Assembly (NCBI RefSeq): GCF_022430545.2
Contig: NZ_CP092488.2
Coordinates: 1,488,001-1,552,000, forward strand
Source of the DNA: Mycobacterium paraterrae
GTDB lineage: Bacteria; Actinomycetota; Actinomycetes; Mycobacteriales; Mycobacteriaceae
DNA length: 64,000 nt
Reading direction: 5' to 3'
A program made the position numbers and the translations under genes. Of this stretch, positions 26,020 through 34,994 are shown piece after piece (the first letter of the stretch is position 1; each line of letters begins with the position of its first letter). A model generated the notes under the pieces. That model did not search any database. It saw only the letters and a program-made list of their open reading frames with translations, and had not been told where the DNA came from.

Positions 26020-27336
26020 GTGTCGATGAGCATCCAGCGCCGCCGGCGTAGCGACGCCGATTCGGCGATGCGCCGCGACACCGCGGGTACTGCCATCGGC
26101 AATTTCATGGAGTGGTACGACTTCGGCATCTACGGCTACATCGCGACCACCATTGCGCGAGTGTTTTATCCCGGCGACAGCGCCAGTGCGGTCCATCTCA
26201 TCGCCACCTTCAGCACACTGGCCGCGGCCTACGTGGTGCGGCCGCTCGGCGGGTTCATCCTTGGTCCGCTCGGTGACCGCATCGGACGCAAGCGGATCTT
26301 GGTGATCACGATCCTGCTGATGACGGTGGGGACGACCATGACCGGCCTACTTCCCGGCTACCGCACCATCGGCGTGTGGGCACCGATCCTGCTTCTGATC
26401 GCCCGGATTTTTCAAGGCTTCTCGACTGGCGGCGAGTTTGTCGGAGCGATGACCTATCTCGTCGAGCGGGCCCCGACCCACAGGCGCGGCACGATGGTCG
26501 GGTTCCTGCCGCTGGGCAACCTGGTGGGGTTCGTTCTGGCGGGATTGTTGGTGACCGCACTACAAGCCTGGCTGTCACCCCACGACATGCTGGCGTGGGG
26601 CTGGCGCATTCCGCTTTTGCTGGGAGCGCCGTTCGGCGTGCTCGCCCTCTACCTGCGACTGCGGATAGAGGAGTCGCCTGCCTACGAGCGGATGAGCGAC
26701 AGCACGCCCGTCGACCGCGGCTGGCAGCAATTCCGGCGCACAGTGGTGGAGCAGTGGCGGCCGATGGTGATCTGCGCGGCCCTTGTGGTGACCTCCCAGG
26801 CCGCTGATTTCATGCTCACCGGGTACTTGCCGACATACCTCAAAGTGGTTGTGCACGTTGGTAAGACTGCCGGACTCGTGATGATCGTAGCGACGTTGGC
26901 GATCCTGATGGCCGCCGTGGTATTCGTCGCCATGTTGTCCGACCGTATTGGCGTCAAACCGATCATGTGGACCGGCTGCGGACTACTCGTCTTGGCGTCA
27001 GTCCCGGCGTTCTTGCTGATGCGGTCCGGCGGCGTCCTTCCGTTGGTCTTCGTCGGTGTGCTGCTGGTCGGCCTCATGGAACTGTGTTTCGACAGCACTG
27101 CGCCCGCCGCTTTGCCGGCGCTGTTCCCGACCCGGGTGCGCAACGGAGCGCTGGCCATCTCCTACAACATCGCGCTATCGACGGTGGGCGGAACCACCCC
27201 GCTGATCGCTCAAGCGCTGATATCCAGCACCGGCAACGCCATGGTGCCTGCCTACATGCTGATTTTCGCTGGCCTGGTAGGGGCGGCCACCCTTCCGTTC
27301 ATGCCGGAAGTCGCCGGCAAGCCGCTGCCGAAGTAG
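26020..27336 (+). CDS. MFS transporter, metabolite:H+ symporter family
   Basis: A 438-aa protein with twelve hydrophobic segments. The first helix region NFMEWYDFGIYGYIA and the loop GPLGDRIGRKRIL are the signature of the MHS branch (ProP, KgtP, ShiA relatives). FQGFSTGGEFVGAMTYL on helix 4-5 also fits. It is probably a proton-driven importer of a small organic acid, betaine or proline. It lies 33 bases after gatD on the same strand but has no link to peptidoglycan work that I can see. The M. tuberculosis region as I recall it has no such transporter here. The substrate is not predictable. Confidence 0.85.
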   Translation: MSMSIQRRRRSDADSAMRRDTAGTAIGNFMEWYDFGIYGYIATTIARVFYPGDSASAVHLIATFSTLAAAYVVRPLGGFILGPLGDRIGRKRILVITILLMTVGTTMTGLLPGYRTIGVWAPILLLIARIFQGFSTGGEFVGAMTYLVERAPTHRRGTMVGFLPLGNLVGFVLAGLLVTALQAWLSPHDMLAWGWRIPLLLGAPFGVLALYLRLRIEESPAYERMSDSTPVDRGWQQFRRTVVEQWRPMVICAALVVTSQAADFMLTGYLPTYLKVVVHVGKTAGLVMIVATLAILMAAVVFVAMLSDRIGVKPIMWTGCGLLVLASVPAFLLMRSGGVLPLVFVGVLLVGLMELCFDSTAPAALPALFPTRVRNGALAISYNIALSTVGGTTPLIAQALISSTGNAMVPAYMLIFAGLVGAATLPFMPEVAGKPLPK

Positions 27337-27417
27337 GCGCGCCTGAGTCGTCGCGAAACAGAACGCAGGGCTGTGACAGCTCCGAATCACGACCATGTCT
27401 TCCGTTTCGCGGATCAC

Positions 27418-28029
27418 CTAGGCCATGGCACGGCGACCGGTCAGGGCGCGGCCCAGGGTCAGCTCGTCGGCGAATTCCAGGTCGCCGCCCATCGGCAACC
27501 CGGACGCGATTCGGCTCACGGTCAAACCGGGAATGTCGCGCAGCATCCGGACCAGGTAGGTGGCCGTCGCCTCGCCCTCGGTGTTCGGGTCGGTCGCGAT
27601 GATCACCTCGGTGATGTCCACCCCGTCGACCTGCTCGCCAATCCGGTTGAGCAGCTCACGAATTCGCAGTTGGTCCGGCCCGATGCCGGACAACGGATCC
27701 AGTGCGCCACCCAGAACGTGGTAGCGCCCGCGGAATTCACGGGTGCGCTCGACGGCCTGCACATCCTTGGGCTCTTCGACGACACACACCTGCGTTCCGT
27801 CGCGACGCGGATCGGCACAGATGCGACAGCGCTCGCCGTCGGAGACGTTGCCGCACACCGCGCAGAACCGGACGCCGTTGCGGACCTTGCCGAGCACCGC
27901 GGTGAGCCGGTCGATGTCCGGAGGTTCGACCGAGAGCAGGTGAAACGCGATGCGCTGGGCGCTCTTCGGCCCGATACCCGGCAGCTTGCCGAGCTCGTCT
28001 ATCAGATCCTGTACCGGTCCCTCAAACAC
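27418..28029 (-). CDS. recR: RecR recombination mediator protein
   Basis: A 203-aa protein with a helix-hairpin-helix (LGKLPGIGPKSAQRIAFHLL), a four-cysteine zinc finger at Cys56, Cys59, Cys68 and Cys71, and a Toprim domain (VIIATDPNTEGEATA). With RecF and RecO it loads RecA on gapped DNA. The start is a GTG at 28029 that overlaps the end of the YbaB gene by eight bases. The length equals the M. tuberculosis protein. Confidence 0.96.
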   Translation of the reverse strand: MFEGPVQDLIDELGKLPGIGPKSAQRIAFHLLSVEPPDIDRLTAVLGKVRNGVRFCAVCGNVSDGERCRICADPRRDGTQVCVVEEPKDVQAVERTREFRGRYHVLGGALDPLSGIGPDQLRIRELLNRIGEQVDGVDITEVIIATDPNTEGEATATYLVRMLRDIPGLTVSRIASGLPMGGDLEFADELTLGRALTGRRAMA

Positions 28030-28351
28030 CCAGTGCGCCGCCGCCCATGCCACCGGCCAGTGGACCGAGCTGCTGCTGCGCCAAAGCGGCCACCTGCTGC
28101 GCGGCGTCGCCGAGCGCGCCGACAAGCAAGTCCTGCAGCGTCTCGACGTCCTCGGGGTCGACGACCTTCGGGTCGATCTTCACCGCAACGACCTCGCCGC
28201 TGCCCTTGACGGTGACCTCGACCAGACCGCCGCCGGCGCTTCCGTGTACCTCGGTGTTGATCAGCCGCTCCTGCGCGGCCATCAACTGCTGCTGCATCTG
28301 CTGAGCCTGGGCGAGCAACGCCGACATGTCCGGCTGGCCTCCGGGTTGCAT
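28022..28351 (-). CDS. YbaB/EbfC family nucleoid-associated protein
   Basis: A 109-aa protein with the family pattern: a Gln-rich first helix (LLAQAQQMQQQLMAAQERL), then VEVTVKGSGEVVAVKIDPKVV and a second helix region with LQDLLVGALGDA. These proteins form dimers that bind DNA. It is upstream of recR and overlaps it, an arrangement found in many bacteria, which points to shared regulation. The Gly-rich tail GGMGGGALGV is probably flexible. Confidence 0.92.
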   Translation of the reverse strand: MQPGGQPDMSALLAQAQQMQQQLMAAQERLINTEVHGSAGGGLVEVTVKGSGEVVAVKIDPKVVDPEDVETLQDLLVGALGDAAQQVAALAQQQLGPLAGGMGGGALGV

Positions 28352-28437
28352 GACAGTCCCCTTGCGTATTGATATCGACTTGGTTTCGCCTGCCGGGTGC
28401 GGGCGGTTCAGAGTTCCAAGCGTAGACGGCGCCGGGC

Positions 28438-28443
28438 TACCGT
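28438..28443 (+). promoter_or_regulatory. -10 element of a leaderless amidase promoter
   Basis: TACCGT lies six bases before the GTG at 28450, the spacing of leaderless mycobacterial promoters. Confidence 0.45.
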
Positions 28444-28449
28444 GGCGCC

Positions 28450-29226
28450 GTGCGCATATCCCACCGCCTGCGTGTCGGAGCCGCGACGGCGTCAGCCGCG
28501 GTCGGCATGATCACCCTGGCCGCCGTCGTCACGCCGGTGCCGCCGAGCGCGATCGCGGCGCCCGGCAGCATCGCGGGCATGATCGTGTTCCTCGATCCCG
28601 GTCACAACGGCGCCAACGACGCGTCGATCAGCCGCCAGGTGCCCACCGGGCGCGGCGGCACCAAGGACTGCCAAGCCAGCGGCACCACCACCAACGACGG
28701 TTACCCCGAACACACCTTCACCTGGGACACCACCCTGCGGATCCGCGCCGCGCTCAACGCGCTGGGCGCCCGCACCGCCATGTCCCGGGGCGACGACTCC
28801 ACGGTCGGCCCCTGCGTGGACCAGCGTGCGGAGATGGCCAACGCGCTACACCCGAACGCGATCGTCAGCATCCACGCCGATGGCGGCCCCGCGAGCGGAC
28901 GGGGATTTCACGTCAACTACTCCGCACCGCCGCTCAACCAGGCCCAGGCCGGCCCCGCCGTGCAGTTCGCGCGGGTGATGCGCGACCAGATGCAGGCGTC
29001 CGGAATTCCGCCGGCCAGCTATATCGGCCAGAACGGCCTCTACGGCCGCGCCGACCTGGCCGGGCTGAACCTGGCGCAATACCCGTCCGTCCTGGTCGAA
29101 TGCGGCAACATGAAGAACCCGGTCGACTCGGGATTGATGGAGAGCCCGGAAGGCCGGCAGAAATACGCCGACGCGGTGGTCCGAGGTGTCGCCGCGTTCC
29201 TGGGCAACCAGTCCGCAGCCCGCTAG
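28450..29226 (+). CDS. Secreted zinc N-acetylmuramoyl-L-alanine amidase
   Basis: A 258-aa exported Amidase_3 enzyme, counterpart of Rv3717, which cleaves the amide bond between muramic acid and the stem peptide. After a signal peptide (about 1-37) come the zinc ligands His52 (DPGHNG), Glu87 (YPEH) and His142 (SIHADG), and the catalytic Glu217 (VECGN). Cys74 and Cys122 could form the disulfide known in this group. There is no separate wall-binding domain. The stop overlaps the stop of the convergent SRPBCC gene by four bases. Confidence 0.93.
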   Translation: MRISHRLRVGAATASAAVGMITLAAVVTPVPPSAIAAPGSIAGMIVFLDPGHNGANDASISRQVPTGRGGTKDCQASGTTTNDGYPEHTFTWDTTLRIRAALNALGARTAMSRGDDSTVGPCVDQRAEMANALHPNAIVSIHADGGPASGRGFHVNYSAPPLNQAQAGPAVQFARVMRDQMQASGIPPASYIGQNGLYGRADLAGLNLAQYPSVLVECGNMKNPVDSGLMESPEGRQKYADAVVRGVAAFLGNQSAAR

Positions 29227-29660
29227 TTCTCGAGCTCGCGCTTCAGGTTGGCCAGCACCTCGGCTTGAATCTTCTTCAGGCCGAGCGGCGCGAACGTCTT
29301 CTCGAAGAAACCCTTGATGCCCCCGGCGCCCTTCCACGAGGTCGTGACGGTGACGCTCGAACCCGGTCCCGCGGGAGCCACCGTCCAGTTGGTGACCAGA
29401 GTCGAGTTGGCGTCTTTTTCGATGACGGCGTGACCGGCGACGTCGACGCTGGCCTTGACGTCACGCACCCGCGATTCGGTGGCCTGCAGCTTCCAGCTGG
29501 CGACCGTGCCCTGGCCTTGGCCGCCCTCGAGCACCTGGTAGTCGCGGTAGTGCGACGACAGGATCTTGGGCCGCACACCTTGATAGTCGGCAACGGCGGA
29601 CAGCACGGTGGCGGGCTCAGCGTTGATCAGGATCGAGCTGGCTGCACTGACTTGTCCCAT
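29223..29660 (-). CDS. SRPBCC-fold (polyketide cyclase-like) protein
   Basis: A 145-aa protein of the START/SRPBCC superfamily, with the early pattern SSILINAEPATVLSAVADY, a central VTVTTSW strand and a long C-terminal helix ending LANLKRELEN. The start at 29660 follows AGAGGAG. It probably binds a hydrophobic ligand in a deep pocket; no enzyme activity can be read from the sequence. It is the counterpart of Rv3718c in place and length. The next gene on this strand, the P450, ends 64 bases upstream. Confidence 0.82.
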   Translation of the reverse strand: MGQVSAASSILINAEPATVLSAVADYQGVRPKILSSHYRDYQVLEGGQGQGTVASWKLQATESRVRDVKASVDVAGHAVIEKDANSTLVTNWTVAPAGPGSSVTVTTSWKGAGGIKGFFEKTFAPLGLKKIQAEVLANLKRELEN

Positions 29661-29724
29661 TGGGTCTAACTCCTCTGCGCGGACGTGATCTCGCCGACCA
29701 GCGTATAGGTTGCCCACCGGGGCG

Positions 29725-31218
29725 CTAGGCGCTGAGGCGGCCACCTTCAATGTCCAACGGCTGCACCCGTGACGCCGCGGCTCGTCTCGTAACTCCGACG
29801 TGAAAGCCACTGGGCTTCAACGTGATCGACTCGGAAACCGTCAACCGGTAGTCGCTGTCGGGGGTCAGGTCGTAGCGATGCAAAATCATCGCGAGCGTGA
29901 GCACAGCCTCGTGGAGTGCGAACTGTCGACCGATGCAGGCCCGCTGGCCCGTCCCGAACGGCTTGTAGGCATGCGCGCGGCTCTTCATCTGGCCGGGCGC
30001 GAAGCGGTCGGGGTCGAAGCGCTCCGGCTCCGGCCACACCCGCGGGTCACGCTGCACCAGCGGCAGCACCACCAGAACCCATTGCCCCTTCTTGATCCGG
30101 TAGCGCCCGCCGAGGACGGTGTCCTTGCGGGCGACCCGCAGATAGCCGGGGGCCGTTGGCCACAGCCGCAGTGACTCGTCGAGCACGGCCCGCACATACC
30201 GTAGCTTCGCGACGTCGCCATACTCCGGTTGCGGGTCGTCGGACGTTCCCCACAAGGTGTCGACTTCGGCCTTGGCCCGGGCCAGGACGTCGGGATTCTG
30301 AGTCAGGTAATACAGCGCGAAAGACAAGGCGCCCGAGGTGGTCTCGTGCCCGGCGACGATGAAGGTGATCACCTGCTGACGGATGTTGACCGGATCCAAC
30401 CGGCGCCCGGTGACCGGATGCGTCGACGTCAGCATCAGGTCGAGCAGGTCGGGGGTTGCGGGTCCTGCTCCGTTACGCCGTGCTTGGATCACGTCGTCGA
30501 CGATGCGGCCCATCACCACACCGGAACGCCGAATGCCGGGCCGCAACAGGCGGGTGAACGGCGGGAACGTCGACCAGCTGGCGTATTTGAGCATCCGGTT
30601 CATCGCCGCAATGAATCGATGCGGGCGACGCCGCTCGAACGAGCCGAAGGAGTAGCCGAATCCGGCCCGCCCGATCGATTCCAGGGCAAGCCGAGTCGTG
30701 TCGGCCGTGACGTCGACCCGACGGCCGGCGACCGCCGCGCGGTCCCAGTAGTCGAGCATCTCGCGGATTGCCCGCAGCATAATCGCGTGGTAGCCCTGCA
30801 TGGCCTCGCGACTGAACGCCGGCTTCAGAATGTCATGTGCGACTCGCCAATTCGGGTTGTCGGTGTCGACCGTGATGAGCGCATCACCGATCACCTCGCG
30901 CAACGGCGTGAGGTGGTGGCCGACGTATTTGCCGAACCGCGTCTCGTCGTGCACCTCGGCGACCAAATCCAGCCCGCTGACCGCAACCATTTCGGTGCCG
31001 AGCATCTTGCGCACCGAGATCGGGCCCAGCTTTGCGGTCTGGGGCAGCGAGGACTGGAACGGGGTGCGGGGGTTCAAACCGAGGACGTCTCCCAGGAACG
31101 GCACCCGGAACGGCGGGTGCGGGAGGTCGCGGGTTTCTATAACGCGGCGCTGGCCGAGCTTGTAGACGACAGACGCCCCAGCTGCAACTTCCGCGCATCG
31201 CATACTCTCTGTTGTCAT
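29725..31218 (-). CDS. Cytochrome P450, BM3-like (CYP102-type) heme domain
   Basis: A 497-aa P450. The oxygen-binding helix reads VAGHETTSG, the ExxR motif ESLR follows, and the heme loop is FGTGQRACIGRQF with the thiolate Cys. The segment LALESIGRAGFGYSF resembles fatty-acid hydroxylases of the CYP102 group, but no reductase domain is fused, so it needs separate electron donors. A dyad (31241-31258) sits just upstream of its start. It may oxidise a fatty acid or other lipid; the substrate is not known. Confidence 0.9.
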   Translation of the reverse strand: MTTESMRCAEVAAGASVVYKLGQRRVIETRDLPHPPFRVPFLGDVLGLNPRTPFQSSLPQTAKLGPISVRKMLGTEMVAVSGLDLVAEVHDETRFGKYVGHHLTPLREVIGDALITVDTDNPNWRVAHDILKPAFSREAMQGYHAIMLRAIREMLDYWDRAAVAGRRVDVTADTTRLALESIGRAGFGYSFGSFERRRPHRFIAAMNRMLKYASWSTFPPFTRLLRPGIRRSGVVMGRIVDDVIQARRNGAGPATPDLLDLMLTSTHPVTGRRLDPVNIRQQVITFIVAGHETTSGALSFALYYLTQNPDVLARAKAEVDTLWGTSDDPQPEYGDVAKLRYVRAVLDESLRLWPTAPGYLRVARKDTVLGGRYRIKKGQWVLVVLPLVQRDPRVWPEPERFDPDRFAPGQMKSRAHAYKPFGTGQRACIGRQFALHEAVLTLAMILHRYDLTPDSDYRLTVSESITLKPSGFHVGVTRRAAASRVQPLDIEGGRLSA

Positions 31219-31240
31219 TCAAGCAGTATTACATACCTTT

Positions 31241-31258
31241 TGACTGGTTCATAAGTCA
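31241..31258. promoter_or_regulatory. Operator-like dyad upstream of the P450 gene
   Basis: TGACT-ggttcata-AGTCA lies 23-40 bases upstream of the ATG, in an unusually AT-rich stretch. A minus-strand AATACT six bases before the ATG could be the -10 of a leaderless promoter, which would put the dyad on the -35 region, as expected for a repressor site. Confidence 0.4.
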
Positions 31259-31334
31259 GAACTTTACTTCAAGTTTGCGCGTTCTTTAGCTGCGGTAACT
31301 GAGTTTCACTGCCGCGAAGATGTGGCAGGGCCAA

Positions 31335-33191
31335 CTAGCCGTTGTCGATACGGCGTGCGCCCAACTCGTTCTGCAGCAGCTCGAGCGCGACCTCTTCGGG
31401 ATCGCGGCGAGCTGTCAGCTCGTCGTCCTGACCCGCCTCGGCCAGCATGCTTTCCTCTTCGTCCTCCTGAGCGGACTCCGAGTCGTCCACCGCTTGCGTC
31501 GGAGGGGGCGGCGGCGGAACCATCCGTCGCGGGCGCTCGACGGACCGCGGCGGTGCCGACTTTTCGGGTGCCGCGGCCGCGGCCGGGCCGCCCGCCTCGC
31601 AGCGCACCCGCCAATTCACGCCGAGGGAATCCTTGAGCGCCTCGGCGATGACGTCGGCGTTGTGCTGTTCGCTCAGCCGCTTGGCCAGCGGCGCCGCTCC
31701 GTGGCTCAACACCAGCGTATTGCCCTCGACAGCAAGGACGGTCGCGCCGGCCAGCATCGCTTCGGTGCTACGGCTGCGCTGCTTGACTTTCTCGCGGACC
31801 GTCGGCCACAAGGTGCGGACGGTGGCGGCATTCGGTTCGGCCGAGCCCACCGCTGTCGGCGCTTCGTCGGTGGAAACGGCCGCCGACGGAACCTGCTCGG
31901 GTGGGCTTTCAGGGGGCGGGGCCGGCTCGGGCTCCGGCGCCGGCTCGACGGCCTCGACGACTTCGGCCGCAGCCGCCACCGACGGCCGGACATACGCGGG
32001 TTGCGGAACAGGCTGCTGCTCAGCCGCCGGGATGGACATCTCCAGCCGGGTCTCGATCCGCTCGACCCGTTGCAGCAGAGCCGATTCCGCGTCGCTGGCC
32101 GACGGCAACAACAACCGCGCGCAGATCACCTCGAGCAGCAGGCGCGGCGCCGTCGCGCCGCGCATCTCCGTCAAGCCGGCATGCACCACCTCGGCGTAGC
32201 GGGTCAGCGTGGCAGGGCCCAGGCGGGCTGCCTGCTCCCGCATCCGGTCCAGGACGTCCTCGGGCGCATCGACAACGCCGCGCGTCGTCGCATCCGGAAC
32301 CGCCTGGAGCACAAGCAAATCACGGAACCGCTCCAGCAGATCGGTGGCGAACCGCCGTGGGTCGTGGCCGGCATCGATCACCGATTCCACCGCGCCGAAC
32401 AACGCCGCCGCGTCCCCGGCGCCCAACGCGTCGACGGCCTCGTCGATCAGGGCCACGTCGGTGGCACCCAGCAGGCCGAGCGCCCGCTGATAGCTGACCC
32501 GGTTACCCTCGGCGCCGGCCAGCAATTGGTCGAGCACGGACAACGTGTCGCGAGGTGAGCCGCCGCCGGCCCGGATCACCAGCGGGAAGACCGCGTCGTC
32601 GACTTCCACGTCCTCCTGCGCGCAGATCTTTTCGACGAGCCCGCGCATGGTCCGCGGCGCCAAAAGCCGGAACGGGTAGTGGTGGGTTCGCGAGCGGATG
32701 GTCGGCAGCACCTTCTCCGGCTCCGTGGTGGCGAACACGAAGATCAGGTGGTCAGGCGGCTCCTCGACGATTTTCAGCAGCGCGTTGAACCCGGCGGTGG
32801 TCACCATGTGCGCCTCGTCGACGATGAACACCCGATACCGCGACTGGGCCGGCGCGTAGAACGCCCGGTCGCGCAGTTCGCGGGTGTCGTCGACCCCGCC
32901 GTGGCTAGCCGCGTCGAGTTCGACGACGTCGATGCTGCCGGACCCGTTAGGCGCCAGGCCGATGCAGGAGTCGCAGACTCCGCATGGGGTAGCCGTCGGA
33001 CCCTGCTCGCAGTTCAGCGAGCGGGCCAGGATTCGCGCCGACGAGGTCTTACCGCAGCCGCGTGGGCCGGAGAACAGGTAGGCGTGATTGATTCGGCCCG
33101 CGTTTAGCGCGGTCGACAGCGGCTCGGTGACGTGTTCCTGTCCCACCACCTCGGCGAATGTCGCCGGCCGGTACTTGCGGTAGAGAGCCAC
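31335..33191 (-). CDS. dnaX: DNA polymerase III subunits gamma and tau
   Basis: A 618-aa clamp-loader ATPase. Walker A FSGPRGCGKTSSAR lies at 40-53, the zinc module CEQGPTATPCGVCDSC at about 59-74, the DEAH-like VDEAHMVT and the sensor TIRSRTHHY follow. After about residue 380 comes a Pro/Ala/Glu-rich linker and a C-terminal tau-like region that would contact the polymerase. There is no obvious slippery heptamer for a gamma frameshift product. It ends with ELGARRIDNG. It stands alone with its own upstream region. Confidence 0.96.
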   Translation of the reverse strand: MALYRKYRPATFAEVVGQEHVTEPLSTALNAGRINHAYLFSGPRGCGKTSSARILARSLNCEQGPTATPCGVCDSCIGLAPNGSGSIDVVELDAASHGGVDDTRELRDRAFYAPAQSRYRVFIVDEAHMVTTAGFNALLKIVEEPPDHLIFVFATTEPEKVLPTIRSRTHHYPFRLLAPRTMRGLVEKICAQEDVEVDDAVFPLVIRAGGGSPRDTLSVLDQLLAGAEGNRVSYQRALGLLGATDVALIDEAVDALGAGDAAALFGAVESVIDAGHDPRRFATDLLERFRDLLVLQAVPDATTRGVVDAPEDVLDRMREQAARLGPATLTRYAEVVHAGLTEMRGATAPRLLLEVICARLLLPSASDAESALLQRVERIETRLEMSIPAAEQQPVPQPAYVRPSVAAAAEVVEAVEPAPEPEPAPPPESPPEQVPSAAVSTDEAPTAVGSAEPNAATVRTLWPTVREKVKQRSRSTEAMLAGATVLAVEGNTLVLSHGAAPLAKRLSEQHNADVIAEALKDSLGVNWRVRCEAGGPAAAAAPEKSAPPRSVERPRRMVPPPPPPTQAVDDSESAQEDEEESMLAEAGQDDELTARRDPEEVALELLQNELGARRIDNG

Positions 33192-33221
33192 GCTCAGAGG
33201 CTACCTAGCCCGACCGACGAT

Positions 33222-33241
33222 GCGAATCCGGAAGGATTCGC
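33222..33241. terminator. Hairpin between aspartate aminotransferase and dnaX
   Basis: GCGAATCC-ggaa-GGATTCGC is a perfect 8-bp stem with a GGAA tetraloop, 96 bases after the stop of the aminotransferase gene and 31 bases before the dnaX start. It has no T-tract. It could end the upstream transcript or affect dnaX expression. Confidence 0.4.
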
Positions 33242-33336
33242 TGAGGAGGCGGGCCAAGTCGGCACGATGCGTTGATTCTGCGCTCATGGCGCAGTCCACT
33301 CTCACTTTTCCGCCGTAGACGCAGAGTGAATGCGCG

Positions 33337-34623
33337 TCACACTCGATTCAGCAGTGACTCGGTCGCCGACAACAGCGCGCAGGACGCCAGCCCGTCGATC
33401 GCGTCGCGTAGGTCCGACTCGGGGGGGAACGTCGGTGCGATGCGAATGTTCTTGTCCTCCGGGTCTTTCCGATACGGGAAGGACGCCCCGGCCTCGGTGA
33501 CCGCGATACCGGCATCCTTGGCCAGCGCGACCGTGCGCTTAGCCGTCCCGGGTAGCACGTCGAGGCTGATGAAATAGCCGCCCTCGGGCTCATTCCAGGA
33601 CGCAATCTTCGACTCGCTCAGTCGCTTGTCCAGAATCTCGAGCGCCAGCGCGAATTTCGGCGCCAAGATCTGTTGGTGTCGCAGCATCTGCAGGCGGACG
33701 CCATCGGCGTCGCCGAAGAAGCGCAGGTGCCGCAGCTGGTTGACCTTGTCGGGGCCGATCGACTTCTTGCCCGCGTACTGCAGATACCAGGCGATGTTGC
33801 CCAGCGATCCGCCGAAGAAGCTGACGCCCGACCCGGCGAAGGTGATCTTCGACGTCGAGGCGAAGACGTACGGCCGGTTGGGGTTGCCGGCAGTGGCGGC
33901 CAGGCCCAACACGTCGATCGGGCGGGGGAAGTCCAACGTCAGCGTGTGTACCGCGTACGCGTTGTCCCAGAACAGCCGGAAATCGTCGGCCGCTGTGCGC
34001 ATCTGGACGAGTCGGCGGACCGTTTCCCACGAGTAGCTCAGCCCGGTCGGGTTGGCGAACACCGGGACCGCCCAGAGGCCTTTGATCGCCGGGTCGACCG
34101 CGACCAGCTCCTCGATCAGGTCGACGTCCGGGCCGTCCTCACGCATCGGGACCGGGATCATCTCGATGCCGAGTGTCTCGGTGATCGCGAAGTGGCGGTC
34201 GTAGCCGGGCACCGGGCACAGGAACTTGACGACGTCTTCGTCCTTCCAGGGCCGCGGCGAATCCACGCCGCCGTAGAGCATCGAGAACACGATCACGTCG
34301 TGCATCAGCTCCAGGCTGGCGTTGTTGCCGGCGATCAGGTTCTGCACCGGGATCCCGAGTAACTCGCCGAAGATTGCGCGTAGTTCGGGGAGCCCGTGCT
34401 GGCCGCCGTAGTTGCGGGTGTCGGTGCCGTCCCCGTCGCGGTAGTCGGGCCCAGGCAGGCTCAGCAGCGCGTTCGAGAGGTCGAGTTGCTCGCTACAGGG
34501 CTTTCCGCGGGTCAGGTCGAGCGACAGCTTCTTGGCTTGCAGATCGGCATAATCCTGCTGGTGGCGGGCATGCAATGCCTCGAGGTCGTCACGGCCTAGG
34601 GAACTGAACGAGCCGTACGACAC
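33337..34623 (-). CDS. aspC: Aspartate aminotransferase, Rv3722c type
   Basis: A 428-aa PLP enzyme of the unusual class I aminotransferase subgroup of Rv3722c, which has been shown to be the main aspartate aminotransferase of M. tuberculosis. YGGQHGLPELR, WDNAYAVHTL and the Schiff-base lysine in ASTSKITFAG are present. The start is the GTG at 34623 (VSYGSFSSLG), which aligns with the M. tuberculosis N-terminus; a longer frame to 34677 would run into the SRP RNA. It supplies aspartate for the ask-asd pathway encoded in the same window. Confidence 0.92.
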   Translation of the reverse strand: MSYGSFSSLGRDDLEALHARHQQDYADLQAKKLSLDLTRGKPCSEQLDLSNALLSLPGPDYRDGDGTDTRNYGGQHGLPELRAIFGELLGIPVQNLIAGNNASLELMHDVIVFSMLYGGVDSPRPWKDEDVVKFLCPVPGYDRHFAITETLGIEMIPVPMREDGPDVDLIEELVAVDPAIKGLWAVPVFANPTGLSYSWETVRRLVQMRTAADDFRLFWDNAYAVHTLTLDFPRPIDVLGLAATAGNPNRPYVFASTSKITFAGSGVSFFGGSLGNIAWYLQYAGKKSIGPDKVNQLRHLRFFGDADGVRLQMLRHQQILAPKFALALEILDKRLSESKIASWNEPEGGYFISLDVLPGTAKRTVALAKDAGIAVTEAGASFPYRKDPEDKNIRIAPTFPPESDLRDAIDGLASCALLSATESLLNRV

Positions 34624-34660
34624 GATCCGCCTTCCGACGTTTCCACTGCAGATTTCTTCA

Positions 34661-34755
34661 AAGGGGACCCCGCGCACCCGCCAGAGCCCATTGACCCTTG
34701 CTGCCTTCCGGCCCTGGGGGAGTTCACAGGATAGACGCCGCGCGGGGTCCGCCCA
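34661..34755 (-). ncRNA. ffs: SRP RNA (4.5S, bacterial small type)
   Basis: The minus strand carries the SRP signature loop GGCCGGAAGGCAGCAAGG (complement of about 34695-34713). The ends pair as GGACCCCGCGC (complement of 34740-34750) with GCGCGGGGTCC (complement of 34665-34675), giving one long hairpin of about 90 bases. This is the small bacterial type and lies beside the Rv3722c-type gene as in M. tuberculosis. The exact ends are uncertain by a few bases. Confidence 0.9.
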
Positions 34756-34833
34756 GAGTCTAGTACTTGGGCCGACATGCGATGCTCGACGACCCTGACC
34801 CTCGGCTTGAACTGCTCGGTTACCATGGCCGAC

Positions 34834-34919
34834 GGAGGATTCGCCTAGTGGCCTATGGCGCTCGCCTGGAACGCGGGTTGGGTTAATAGCCCTCGCGGGT
34901 TCAAATCCCGCATCCTCCG
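34834..34919 (+). tRNA. tRNA-Ser(GGA)
   Basis: An 86-base class II tRNA: acceptor GGAGGAT pairs with ATCCTCC, the anticodon loop CTGGAAC gives GGA (reads UCC/UCU), there is a long variable arm, and the T-loop is GGTTCAAATCCC. The CCA end is not encoded; the discriminator base is G. Confidence 0.95.
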
Positions 34920-34994
34920 CACTTAATCGCCGGATGTGACCAGGCCCAATTGATAGGGTCTGGTCGCTTCCGGATCACCAGCTCGAGGAGGGGC

